Positions 34,823-44,942 of a DNA stretch of 64,000 bases are shown one piece after another (the stretch's first letter is position 1; every line of letters starts with the position of its first letter). The DNA comes from Entomortierella parvispora (Eukaryota > Mortierellomycota > Mortierellomycetes > Mortierellales > Mortierellaceae). The notes below the pieces were generated by a model. That model ran no database searches and was not told where the DNA came from. It saw only the letters and a list, made by a program, of their open reading frames with translations. The stretch is taken from positions 611,263 through 675,262 of the forward strand of contig OY752148.1 of assembly GCA_963573315.1 (NCBI GenBank), given 5' to 3'. The translations under genes and the position numbers were made by a program.

Positions 34823-37800
34823 ATGCCCGGCCAATTCGAACTCGACGAGGAGCTGAGCAACGTCCAGCAGGACTCTGTTCACATCTCGAGGGAAATCTCC
34901 ATCGAAGGAGAAAATCAAAAGACCCTCGACCGGATCCTCAATGGTGCGCCGCTGTTTCTGCGTTTGCCGTTCATGTTCATTGCCCAATGCTGACAGCGTC
35001 CTCTCGCGTACATTTAGACATTGTGGATTCTATCCAAGAGTCATCAGGCAACATCACAGACAGTACCATCTTTGACCAAATCAGGAGCTTCATCAAGTAA
35101 TACGAATTCACCTTTATTCATGTCGTACGCTTTGCATATGTTTTGCATGAAACATTAACCTCGGGCATAAATGTCTAGGCATTTCAACACTCTTAAACTG
35201 CAAACTGCCTCCAAGGTCTGGGATATTGTCTTGTCAGGTACGATTCTTCTGGGACGGCAGCTTCCTTCGTGATACATTCACGGAATTGACACAAACACCC
35301 TCCTTGCCATAGGATTCAATTCGGAAATCTCATCAACCTCTCAGGACCTGGATATTAATGACCAGGATGTATACATGCAGCATCGAGAGCCGCTGGAGAT
35401 GTATGGCTTCTTGATCTTTTGGCTAATCAGTGTCACTGAGCAGAAGGCCACGTCTCGAGCGGCCACAATGGACAAAACTGGAAAAGCAGTGGTGAGTGAG
35501 CCTTCTTGACATGTTGCTGCCGAGTGCGTCAGCTGGTGAGAGCCATATACTAATAGAATATGGCGATTTTCATGGTGGCGATAGCGTGGAAGAGCCACCA
35601 AATCGAACAAAGACGCAGAGAACGCAGAGGAGGGAACATCTACTTGGACAGCTGAGAAGCAAAAGGCTATGGACATGATGAGCAAATGTCTGGAACTTCA
35701 CCTTTCAAAGATCTGGACCGCAACACACGAAAAGGAGACTTTTGTCAGTCTGTCATTCAAGCCTGCGTATCAGATTTTGGAAAACAAAGCCAACATCAAA
35801 ATACAAGCATTGAAACAGCGAGTTTACAAAGTCCTGTGTATATGCATCAAGAATCATAACCATGAGTTTGGTATGTTTCTATTCTATCGAACGTGCCGGA
35901 GGTTAACCTCGTGTTTTTTTTAGCGAGCTATTAATTATTATTTTTTTTGAACAGGCGCCAGGACAACGATTCTTCAAAATCTCCAGTACTGGGAACACAC
36001 GCCGGAACCGATGGCAGAGCTTCTAGAGATGTTAATCAACGATTTCGACTTCTCGCAACTTGCGGACAGTATCCTGAGAGATGTCAGTTCCAAAGAGTTC
36101 GATGAAACAGTCAAGGATGTCAGTGTTCCTCGAGCTTTTGCAAAGTTTTTGGTCAAACTCTCTGAAGTTGCCCCAAAAATTGTGCTTAAACAGATGGGTC
36201 TTTTAATCGACCATCTTGATGGAGAGGTACGTTGAACTGCAGGATTCAGGATACATGCTGCTGTCAATGGCAATGAAACTAACCGTCATATCTGTCGAAT
36301 CTGTAAATGGGATGATAGTCATACACCATGCGTCAGGCCATTGTCGAAGTGATTGGAAATCTCATCACATATCTTTCAGAGGTTGAACAGACGGAGCAGG
36401 TCAAGAACCAAATCGATGGGTTCTTTGACATCTTGGAGGAGCGCTTCATGGACACAAACTCATATGTGCGCACCAAGCTCTTACAGATTGCATGCAACCT
36501 TTGCGACCTTCGCGTAAAGTTCCCAAAGCGCCGCCAGCGTCTAACCGAACTCGTGATTGGAAGACTGTCGGACAAAAGCTTCTGGACACGCAAGCAAGCC
36601 ATCAAGACACTTATTCGTATGATTGAAACTCATCCATACTCAATGCACGGAGGTGAGCTCGACCTGGAGGAGTGGGAAGTACAGTACACAGAGGTCACGG
36701 ACGAACTAAAGGCGATGATTACCAAACCATCAAAGAGACGGGCTGCTCTCGGTGATAACATGGATTTGGATGCACCTGATGCGGAAGATGATGACGACAA
36801 GGATATCTCACTTCCGACTGATGAGGAATTGCTGGTCTTGCAGTCTTCCAAGGAGTATGTCACAAAGACACTTCAGCAACGGTACTATGCGGATGCCATC
36901 CGCTTTATCCACCTTATTCATCGCTCCGTGCCAGTAATGTGCGAGCTGTTGGCATCCACTATGAAACTCGAGGTGATTGAGGCGATGGAATTTTTTGTGA
37001 CCCTTCATCGCTACAAAGTCCGAGTCGCCAATGTAAGTTATTTTTATTTCCCTTCGAGCCATGTTTTTTTTATTAATATTCAGAATACTAACATGAGGTA
37101 AAAATCAATAGGAGGGCATCCGCAAGATGATCCATCTAGTTTGGATGAAAGACAATGGCGACGAGGCGAAGAGTGTGCGTACTCGACTAATGGAATGCTA
37201 CTGGCAAATCTACCTTGCACCTGATGATGGCTTGACAGAGAAAGAGAACACTGCACTGGTGGCGAGAAATCTTGTCAGGTATAGTCTCCCTTGCCAATGT
37301 ATCAACAAACCAACGATCTAAAAATCCTACTGACTTGCACCATGTCCTGTGTTACCAATAGCCTTACGTATGGAAGTACTTTGGCGGAGCTAACCTCTTT
37401 GGAGCAATTACTCAGCACAATTGTAGCCGACTCTGCAGCACAAACCAGCGACATTGCTATCTCAGACGAAGTTGTTGAGAAACTGTGGCAAGTGTATAGT
37501 CATCACAAGGACATCCCAAATCCACAGCGCCGCGGGGCAATTATTGTCCTCGGTATGCTTGCCAAGGCGAAGCCGGATATTGTAGCTCAAAAGATCGACA
37601 TCATTTTGAAGATTGGGCTTGGCAAACATGGAAAAGCCGATCTAGCCCTTGCTCGATATTCCTGTATCGCACTTCAACGCATCGCTGGAGAGAAAAAGAA
37701 GCAGAAGGGTGTTATCGGACAAGATACTGTCCGCCTCCCTATGGACCACCCGATCTTCACTAAGCTTGGAAATTTGATTGATTCCCCGACCTTGTCCAAG

Positions 37801-40159
37801 AATTGGTATGCTTAATAACATGTTGTCCTGAGAATGCCGTCGGTTGAATATTTGAACTTACAATGAGTTCCATTAGGTTTGCCGTAGCGGAACAAGCACT
37901 AAACACGATCTATCTCCTTGGAGAGCACCCCGATATCTTGTGCGGGGATATCATCAAGACAAGGTGTAAAGCGATCTTTAACCTGGCCGAGTCCAAGGAT
38001 TCGCCACAGGAACAAATCGCTGTAGACTTTTCTCTGGGTTCTCAGAGCGAAGAACCGACCATGAACTTTGATCAACCGTTTACCATTGATTCTTGGAAAC
38101 TCAGCCAACTGCTCTTCATTGTGGGCCATGTTGCTATTAAGCACATTGTACATATGGAGGTGATCGAGGAAGAATTCAAGCGTCGTAAGGCTGCAGCTGG
38201 AAGCGACAAAAAGAAGGATAAAGACAGTGCCGTAGACGATGAACTGGATCAGGTCGTAGGAACTACTGAAGACGAGTTTGGTGATGCTATGGCGCACATT
38301 CGGGAGCGAGAGTTGCTCTTTGGCGAGGGCAGTTTGCTCCAAGTTTTTGGACCTCTCATTATCACCATCTGTGGAAACAATACCCTTTATTCGGTATGTT
38401 ACATCAAAGGCGACACAATGGCCTCCTTTTGTCGCCCATAGACTAATGTATGACTCTTCTTTTCATAGGATAAAACTCTTCAGAGCTCAGCGACTCTTGC
38501 ACTATGCAAGCTAATGTGCATCTCTGCAGAGTTTTGCGAGCACAACCTTCAGCTTCTGTTCACAATCCTGGAGAAGTCGAATGAACCCGCGATTCGATCC
38601 AACATCATCATCGCCTTGGGAGACATGGCCGTCTGCTTTAACAACCTCATTGATGCGAACATCACATATCTCTACAAACGGTTGTCGGACTCTGATGCAG
38701 CTGTAAAAAAGAACACGCTCATGGTCCTTACACATCTGATCCTTAACGGCATGGTCAAAGTCAAGGGCCAACTAGGAGAGATGGCGATCTGTTTGGTGGA
38801 CGAAGATGCACGTATCAGTGATCTTGCTCGACTATTCTTCACGGAACTGACAAGCAAGGACAATGCGGTGTACAACAACATGCCAGATATTATTTCGCAC
38901 CTTTCAAATGCCAAGATTGACGAGGATTCTTACAGAAAGATCATGCGGTTCCTCTTTGAACTCATCAAGGACAAAACTATGGATTCCATGATTGAGAAGC
39001 TATGCCAGCGATTCAAGAACACCGACGAAGAGAGAGGATGGAGAGATATTGCGTTCTGTCTCTCGATGCTGCCATTCAAGACGGAGAAGAGCTTCAAGAG
39101 ATTGTTGGAAGGCTTCCCGAACTATCAAGACAAGGTGCACGAGGAAGCGGTGTTTAAGTACCTTACAGATATCATTGCGAAGGTATGTTGTCTTATGACG
39201 CCTAGCCCATTGGAATGATCACTTTGCGTCATTGAGTATGTAATAACATCTTCATTTATTTTGTGAATCGATGTTGATAATAGGGTCGATCTATCAAACC
39301 ACCAAAACCAGAGATGAAGCCGATCATTGACGAATTTGAAAATAGGCTAAAGGAATTCAAGGCCAAGGGCGACGAGGTCCAGGAGACAGAAAACAAGGCA
39401 ATGACGGCTGTCAAGAAAGGCGGTCGGAGAGGCGGTCGGAAGGCTGGAAGCGCCTTGGCAGGCCTGAAAGTGAAGGGAGTTCCTGAACAGTCGACAGAGT
39501 CAAAAAAGAAGACTCGTGGATCAAGGAGGCAGGACCCTGACCAGGAAGAGGGTGATGAAGAGGATGAGACCAACGAGAACGAGATGCAGGACACCCAGGG
39601 CTCTGCTGCGGAGATTGGCGAAGTAGAGATGGAGAGCAGTATGGAAAAATTAGCTGTACGAGACCCACAGCCAAGAAGCACTAATCTCCGTCAGAGATCA
39701 ACTAGAGCGCGCACCGGACACAAGGAGTTCGATCTTGATGCAGCCATGGATGACGATGAGGAAGAAGAGGAAGAAGATGAGGAAGAGGAAGAGGAAGACG
39801 ATCGTATGGAGACCGATGAGCCTTCAAAGACAACCAGAAAGGCACAGCAGGCCAGCAAAACAGGACCTAAGAGAACTATGAGCTCCCGTACCAAATCAGC
39901 CGGTCGCCAGAAAGCCTCCAAAAAATCAAAATGGTCGGACGAGGATGAAGAAGACGATGACGATGACGACGCGGAGATGTCGGGCGAAGATGACGACGAG
40001 GTGTCCACAAAAGGGACGAAAAGACGCGGCAATAATGGCAAGTCCAGATCGGTAAGAGAGCCATCTGAGGAGCGACAATCAGCGCCACCCCGTGCGAAGC
40101 GTGCAGCAGCTTTAAGGTCGAAGCGTATCATATCTGACGACGACGAAGACGAAGACTAG
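34823..40159 (+). CDS. CND1: Condensin complex subunit 1 (Cnd1/Ycs4/NCAPD2)
   Basis: Twelve exons (34823-34943, 35018-35096, 35179-35237, 35313-35491, 35585-35870, 35955-36226, 36319-37032, 37112-37278, 37362-37805, 37877-38393, 38469-39182, 39284-40159) give 1475 residues. This HEAT-repeat subunit holds the kleisin and DNA in the condensin I complex that compacts mitotic chromosomes. Recognised blocks are PRAFAKFLVKLSEVAPK (about residue 285), SYTMRQAIVEVIGNL (about 333) and the central Cnd1 repeat region from DKTLQSSATLALCKLM to KFTEL-like helices (IVIALGDM-type HEAT, residues 950-1180). The final exon encodes an acidic/basic disordered tail (DDEEEEEEDEEEEEEDD, SDDDEDED at the end) with SR and SP sites typical of a cyclin-dependent-kinase-regulated tail. 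Every splice junction keeps the frame. Confidence 0.95.
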
Positions 40160-40277
40160 CGTAATGTATGACACGTGATTAAGTTTGAAGCTGGCCCAAA
40201 CGCAGACATCTGCATGCATCGCGTCATTGATGCAAAAACACATTCGCCCACTTTTTTGTGCTTCCAAATCGTCCCTC

Positions 40278-40283
40278 AATAAA
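40278..40283 (+). terminator. Poly(A) signal AATAAA
   Basis: AATAAA about 120 nt after the CND1 stop codon and 70 nt before the next start codon; likely 3' end signal of the condensin transcript. Confidence 0.4.
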
Positions 40284-40351
40284 TATCCCGTAGAGAACAC
40301 AGAACAACAGGAACGCGAAGCTCCAGATAGGGCTGCATCTATTTTTCAGTC

Positions 40352-41846
40352 ATGCCCCCTATACCAGAGTCGGTTGACCACTCCAGGATCGACTTTCATC
40401 GCTATTACTTCTATGCTACTATTCTCAATGTTCCGCCCATCCTAATGATGTTTCCCTTTAGAACTGTGAGGCTTGTTCAACAAAGCAAGTCTAGCACTCC
40501 AGTCTCAACTTCTGTCTTCAAGGTCATGCGTGATGTGCGGCATCGTAGCGGCTTCATGGCTCTCTATGCAGGATCGACTATATTCACAACAGGAGTGACG
40601 GCCACTAAAATTCTCCAGTTTGCAACCTATGACTACACGGCGCAAAAGATCAAAGAGCATCATTATTTTGGATACCCAATTTTGCAGAACTCTCGAGTGT
40701 TAAGCGGCGCCCTTGGTTCTTTTTCGGCCGTAGTCACCACATTTTTCATAGTGCCTTTCGACATGGTATGTGGTGCGATTCTTTCTCTAGGAGCGAGATA
40801 GATCGCCTGGAAGGGGAGAGTGTAAGTCTCAACCATGGCACCCACTCACTCGTCAGTCGCTTTGTTCAATCCAAACACAGATCTCACAGCAGATCACCAT
40901 CGCCAAGGCAGGATCGTTGCCCAATGCTTCCAATATACCCTTATATGTGACAGGATCGTTCGAACCATTGGAACGAGCGCCAGCAATGACCATTTATGAC
41001 TCGCTGCGAGCACAGTTCAAACAAGAAGGACTTCGATTTCTTTTCAGAGGATACTACGCCACACTACTAGCCACGGCTCCATTCTTTGCAGCGTACTTTC
41101 CGGCCTACGAGATCTCAAGAGTGTGGGTTAAAGACAAAATCGACTATGTGCGAGAGATTCAAGCCGCAAGACGACCAAACGCCAACCCATTCCCACCATT
41201 GAAATCCCACCAATTCATCATTTCGTCCATTGCCGGAAGTTTTGCTTCCTTGGCGGCTGTCTTGTTTTCGTCACCCTGTGATATGATCAAAACTCGAATT
41301 CAGACTGAACAGCGGCTCCAGCCCACCAATGCATCCGGCATCAAGCTTCCACTTCCTTCTTTGAAATGGATGGATGTGTTCAAGGAAATCTTGAAGAAGG
41401 AAGGACCCATGGCTTTTTTTTCTGGTACTAGAGCTCGAGCTATTTTGGCCGTCCCTGGAGGCGCTTTGAACTTTATCATCTTTGATTACGTTCGGTCCAA
41501 GAGTTTGAAAGAGATGCCTCCTATGGCTCCGATCCAGGCGGAGAGAAAAGTAATGTTCGCAACCCTCTTTGCGCTCGACAAACAGTTCAAGGACACTGCA
41601 CAAGACACCATGGAGATGGAAAATTCCCTGCCGCAACAGTCCATCCTGTTGCAAACTGATGATGACCTTCCAGAGCATGAGGAAGGGATATGGGTACCAT
41701 CACCTGAAAAGCCCTCTCCACTGGCACGTCAGCCAATCAAAACCCCGACACCAGTTTCTCTGAAGAAGCACGGCGCTCATCACTCATCCGAACCACAGGA
41801 GGACTCCATGGACCCTCCGGCGCTCTTACTACAACAAGAAAACTAG
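40352..41846 (+). CDS. Mitochondrial carrier, SLC25A44-like
   Basis: Two exons (40352-40765, 40881-41846) give 459 residues. Three carrier repeats are visible. The usual Px[DE]xx[KR] signature is altered in repeat 1 (PFRTVRLVQQ) and repeat 2 (PFDMISQQI, formed across the intron) and intact only in repeat 3 (PCDMIKTRIQTE). The DxxSQ form of repeat 2, plus RGYYATLLATAPFFAAYFPAYE, resembles SLC25A44, the inner-membrane branched-chain amino acid carrier; substrate is inferred from that likeness. About 100 residues beyond the last helix form an acidic, Pro-rich tail not found in ordinary carriers. It is followed by two more nuclear genes for mitochondrial proteins (bL32m and MPC1). Confidence 0.82.
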
Positions 41847-42299
41847 ATTTGCGTCGCGTTTTCGTAGTTTTACAATGTTTCTTGCAACGCCACTTTGTAT
41901 CACCTGTGTTTGATCCTGATTAAGAAAAAAACACGCCCCACACGTATATTGGTACCTTCTGGAATTAAAATACACCTCATAAACGCCTCAGAGATCAATC
42001 GCTACGACTGTGAACCTGAATCCGGAGGACAGCACTCTTCTCCATCCATGAACATGAATTACAATGCTTAAACAAAAATAAATCTATATTGACGTTGAAA
42101 TGATGGAAGTCCCTGTTTGCGCAGAAGCGATCCATGGAGGGGTAATGTGATGCTGCGGGGCGTGGTCTTCAGAGTCCTCCTGCCAATCCCATGCCATTTG
42201 GTTGTACTGTAGTTGTTTTGGATAAAATCGATCCTGAAACGGTAGGCTATGTCCTATTGATTCCTGCCGATTCCTTGTTTCCCAGTCCAAAAAAACACC
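41847..42299. other. Convergent 3' region, no gene seen
   Basis: 453 bp between the convergent stop codons of the carrier and bL32m. A minus-strand ORF at 42084-42290 has no recognisable content. Confidence 0.4.
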
Positions 42300-42722
42300 C
42301 TATGCCTCAGTGCTGGAAGAGGGACCGCGGCCCTTCATATCCCGGTAACAGTGTGTGCAGAGATGATGCATAAGCTTAGCCTGGCCACATCCGGGGCACT
42401 GAACAATATTCCGCTGTGGCTCAAGTCCCTTGGTAGCCTGACGCATGCGTTTCTTGGAGTGAGAGGTCTTGCTCTTAGGAACGGAAGCCCAGACTATAGA
42501 GGGGATAAGATCCGAGATGTAACTGCTCAAGCGACCAAGAGCCGTCGTGGTAACTCCCTGGGTGTTTGCTGTGGACACTGAGGAAGAAGACAAGGGATGA
42601 CAGTCGGAGGTGTTGGAAGTTGAAATGGCGAAGGTCCGGGAAGACACGGGAGCGGACACTACAGCGGCCCTGGCGGGGATGCCGACGGTAGCCCTTGCAG
42701 CTGATCGTACGAGTGAAGACAT
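42300..42722 (-). CDS. MRPL32: Mitochondrial large ribosomal subunit protein bL32m
   Basis: Single exon, 140 residues, starting MSSLVRSAARATVGIPARA. The first 60-70 residues are Arg/Ser/Ala-rich and lack acidic residues early on, as in a cleavable mitochondrial targeting presequence. The mature part is unmistakable bL32: VPKSKTSHSKKRMRQATKGL, then a four-Cys zinc ribbon CPGCGQAKLMHHLCTHC. In yeast, maturation of this protein by the m-AAA protease gates mitoribosome assembly; the long presequence here fits that pattern. Its start codon lies 374 bp from that of MPC1 on the opposite strand. An in-frame upstream ATG (near 43034) is ignored because it would place Ser/Phe-rich non-presequence residues before the conserved start. 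Confidence 0.93.
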   Translation of the reverse strand: MSSLVRSAARATVGIPARAAVVSAPVSSRTFAISTSNTSDCHPLSSSSVSTANTQGVTTTALGRLSSYISDLIPSIVWASVPKSKTSHSKKRMRQATKGLEPQRNIVQCPGCGQAKLMHHLCTHCYRDMKGRGPSSSTEA

Positions 42723-43096
42723 TGCGGATGTGACTCTGTGAATAATGGAAGAATGAATGAATGAAAATGAATAGGAAGAGCAATTGAAAGCAGACGATCG
42801 CAGGGACAAGACAAGGGCAGTGTGAAGGCAGGCCAGGGGGAAAACAGGCCAAGCCACCGCGGCGGGCCGGTGACTGCGAAATCGAAATCTTGGTCTGCCT
42901 GCCTGTCTCGCGATTCTCGATGAAAATCTGCTGGGGGGACAGAGATAGAGGGAGGGGACCGGGAAACGGAGCGGGCAAGTTCTGTTGGTTCTTGTTCCAC
43001 CTTGCATTGCTTCTTCTCTCTTACTCTCTCCCACTCCCCACTCTCCACCCCCTCTCTCCCCCTCTCCCCCTCTCCACTCTCACCTCCCTTTCACAA
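42723..43096. promoter_or_regulatory. Bidirectional promoter of bL32m and MPC1
   Basis: 374 bp between two divergent start codons of nuclear genes for mitochondrial proteins. The MPC1 side ends in a strong CT-rich tract (43011-43090, CTCTCCCCC repeats). Shared control is inferred from the spacing and shared destination. Confidence 0.6.
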
Positions 43097-44243
43097 ATGG
43101 CTTCCTGGGCATCGCAGTTGGGACAGAAGGTCGCCAGTCCCGAGTTCAGACAGTACCTCATGAGGTAAACCCCAACCAACCTCTGCAGTGCTGCTAAAAC
43201 TGTCAGTGGCTGACTACATGGTTCCAGTGCCAATGCCAGCAGCAATGCCCCTGCCCCTGCAACATGTCGAGACCCACTTTTTTACAACACTTACTGACAT
43301 GCTTTCTTCTATTTACTCATTATCCGATGGTGACTCATGATAGCACCGTAAGTTGTGAACCCCTGGAAGTGCACCTTATTGGTATTATATCAGGATGACG
43401 AATGACTAGGATGACCAGGATGAATGACCAGGATGACCAGGATGACACAACACCAGCATCCAATCTCGGGGCCCCTACTGCAAAATGTCCGCAAGGAATG
43501 TCTCGGAAAATACCTTCTCTAAAGGGATGCAAAACTCAAGGTGCCCAACATTTTTTGGAGTCAGCATCGGAAGCATCGCGGGAAATATTGGAAAAGAGCG
43601 GCCTGACGCGCGCACATACTGGGCTCAATAGCTTGGAGAACGGACCTCCTCTATCAGAAACCTCCCTTTGCTTCACTCGGCGCCCTCTCTGGACTACCAG
43701 CTTCGACGTCATGTGCCTTGTCTACCATTTCTGCGTCCTCTGCTGACTGTGTTTGCTGCTCTTTGATCTTATCTCCCTTAATAGCATTTCTGGGGTCCTG
43801 GTAAGTTGCAACAACGGAGGTCAATTGTGCAGACTATCATATCCACGACTCTGACTGATTCCTTCGTTTACTTCACTCCATCTAGTTGCTAACTGGGGAC
43901 TCCCTCTGGCCGCTATCGCCGACTTCAAGAAAGACCCCGAGCTGATCTCGGGCAAGATGACTGGTGCTTTGACTGTCTACTCGCTCTTGTTCATGCGTTT
44001 TGCTTGGATGGTCCAGCCTCGCAACTACCTTTTGTTTGCATGCCATGCCACTAATGAGACAGCTCAGCTTGTTCAAGGATATCGCTTCCTTGAGTACCAC
44101 CAGTAAGTCTCTTATATCACAAGATCGTGTCAACGAACACTATGTCTAACTCCAACATTGTAATTCGCATTAGCTTTGGCGGCAACAAGATCGAGGCAGG
44201 CAAGGAAGATTTGAAGGTCAAGGTCCCCGAGTCGAAGGAATAG
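43097..44243 (+). CDS. MPC1: Mitochondrial pyruvate carrier subunit 1
   Basis: Five exons (43097-43164, 43344-43347, 43785-43800, 43886-44102, 44174-44243) give 124 residues. MPC1 pairs with MPC2/3 in the inner membrane to import pyruvate. The protein starts [17 protein letters not shown], continues RQYLMRSTHFWGPVANWG, and has the conserved [19 protein letters not shown]. The invariant STHFWGPVANW can only be read if a 4-nt exon (CACC, flanked by TAG and GTAAGT) and a 16-nt exon (flanked by TAG and GTAAGT) are both included: AG+C makes Ser, ACC Thr, then His-Phe-Trp-Gly-Pro. Skipping the 4-nt exon shifts the frame. Introns are 179, 437, 85 and 71 bp. The C-terminal tail after EYHHFGGNK is lysine-rich, slightly longer than in human MPC1. 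Confidence 0.95.
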
Positions 44244-44942
44244 ACCTCTTGGTTCAACATATAACTCATAGAAACTACCATCATTATCTCAACAAATATC
44301 GTGATATCGCCTGAATCTTTGAGGCCTTTGTGCTGGCTAGACTTGCGAGTCTAGGAAGTAGAGTTTTTTCAGAGTTGGGATGGCGGGAAGGTGTGGTTGG
44401 TCGGTGGGAAGAGCGTTTGAGAGCCGACGAGGGCCTGATGATGTTCAAGATGATGAGCCACAATGAAACGTGCCTGTGTGGATGGAGGGACAGACAGGCG
44501 GATGGATGGAGGACAGGAGTCAGTACTGCAAGGGAGGAAGGACGATACTGCGTCATGTGCGACGGCCTGTATATTTCCCTCTTTCTCCTCTTTCCCCTTC
44601 CTCCCACCACCCTCTGTTTCGTCGCCACTGCACCCCGTCCCGCATCCGATACTCCACCGCCACGCCCCACCACCACCACCACGGTATCGAGGACCTTCCC
44701 CCTTTTCCACTGTCCGCTCTTTCTGTTCACACTCCCTCACCCCTCTGTTCCTTTCTTTTCCTTCTTTCTTTTTTTCTTTCTCTTTCTTTCCTCCCTTCTC
44801 TTTGTCTCCCTTTTTTGCTAACTCGACCTCTTCCTCTCTCTGCTTCCCCACTCCGCTCCTTTTACCTCATACTCAACGCGCACCTTCCGCGCCTACTCTT
44901 TCTGCTGTCGATACCAATATAGATAGACCTAGACCAGGGCAC
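44244..44942 (+). promoter_or_regulatory. CT-rich leader region upstream of coiled-coil gene
   Basis: 699 bp between MPC1 and the next start codon. From about 44575 to 44880 it is strongly pyrimidine-rich (TTTCTTTC and CCTC runs). Long ORFs on both strands here are low-complexity artefacts. No gene seen. Confidence 0.45.

Noticed and set aside
39691-40131. Minus-strand Ser-rich ORF opposite the end of CND1
   Set aside because: It is the complement of the acidic GAN-codon tail of the condensin subunit.
43402-43746. 114-codon ORF inside the second MPC1 intron
   Set aside because: It starts in an imperfect GATGACCAG repeat and has no domain; intronic chance ORF.
44284-44851. Overlapping ORFs on both strands upstream of the 744-aa coiled-coil gene
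   Set aside because: They translate CT/GA simple sequence; no conserved residues.
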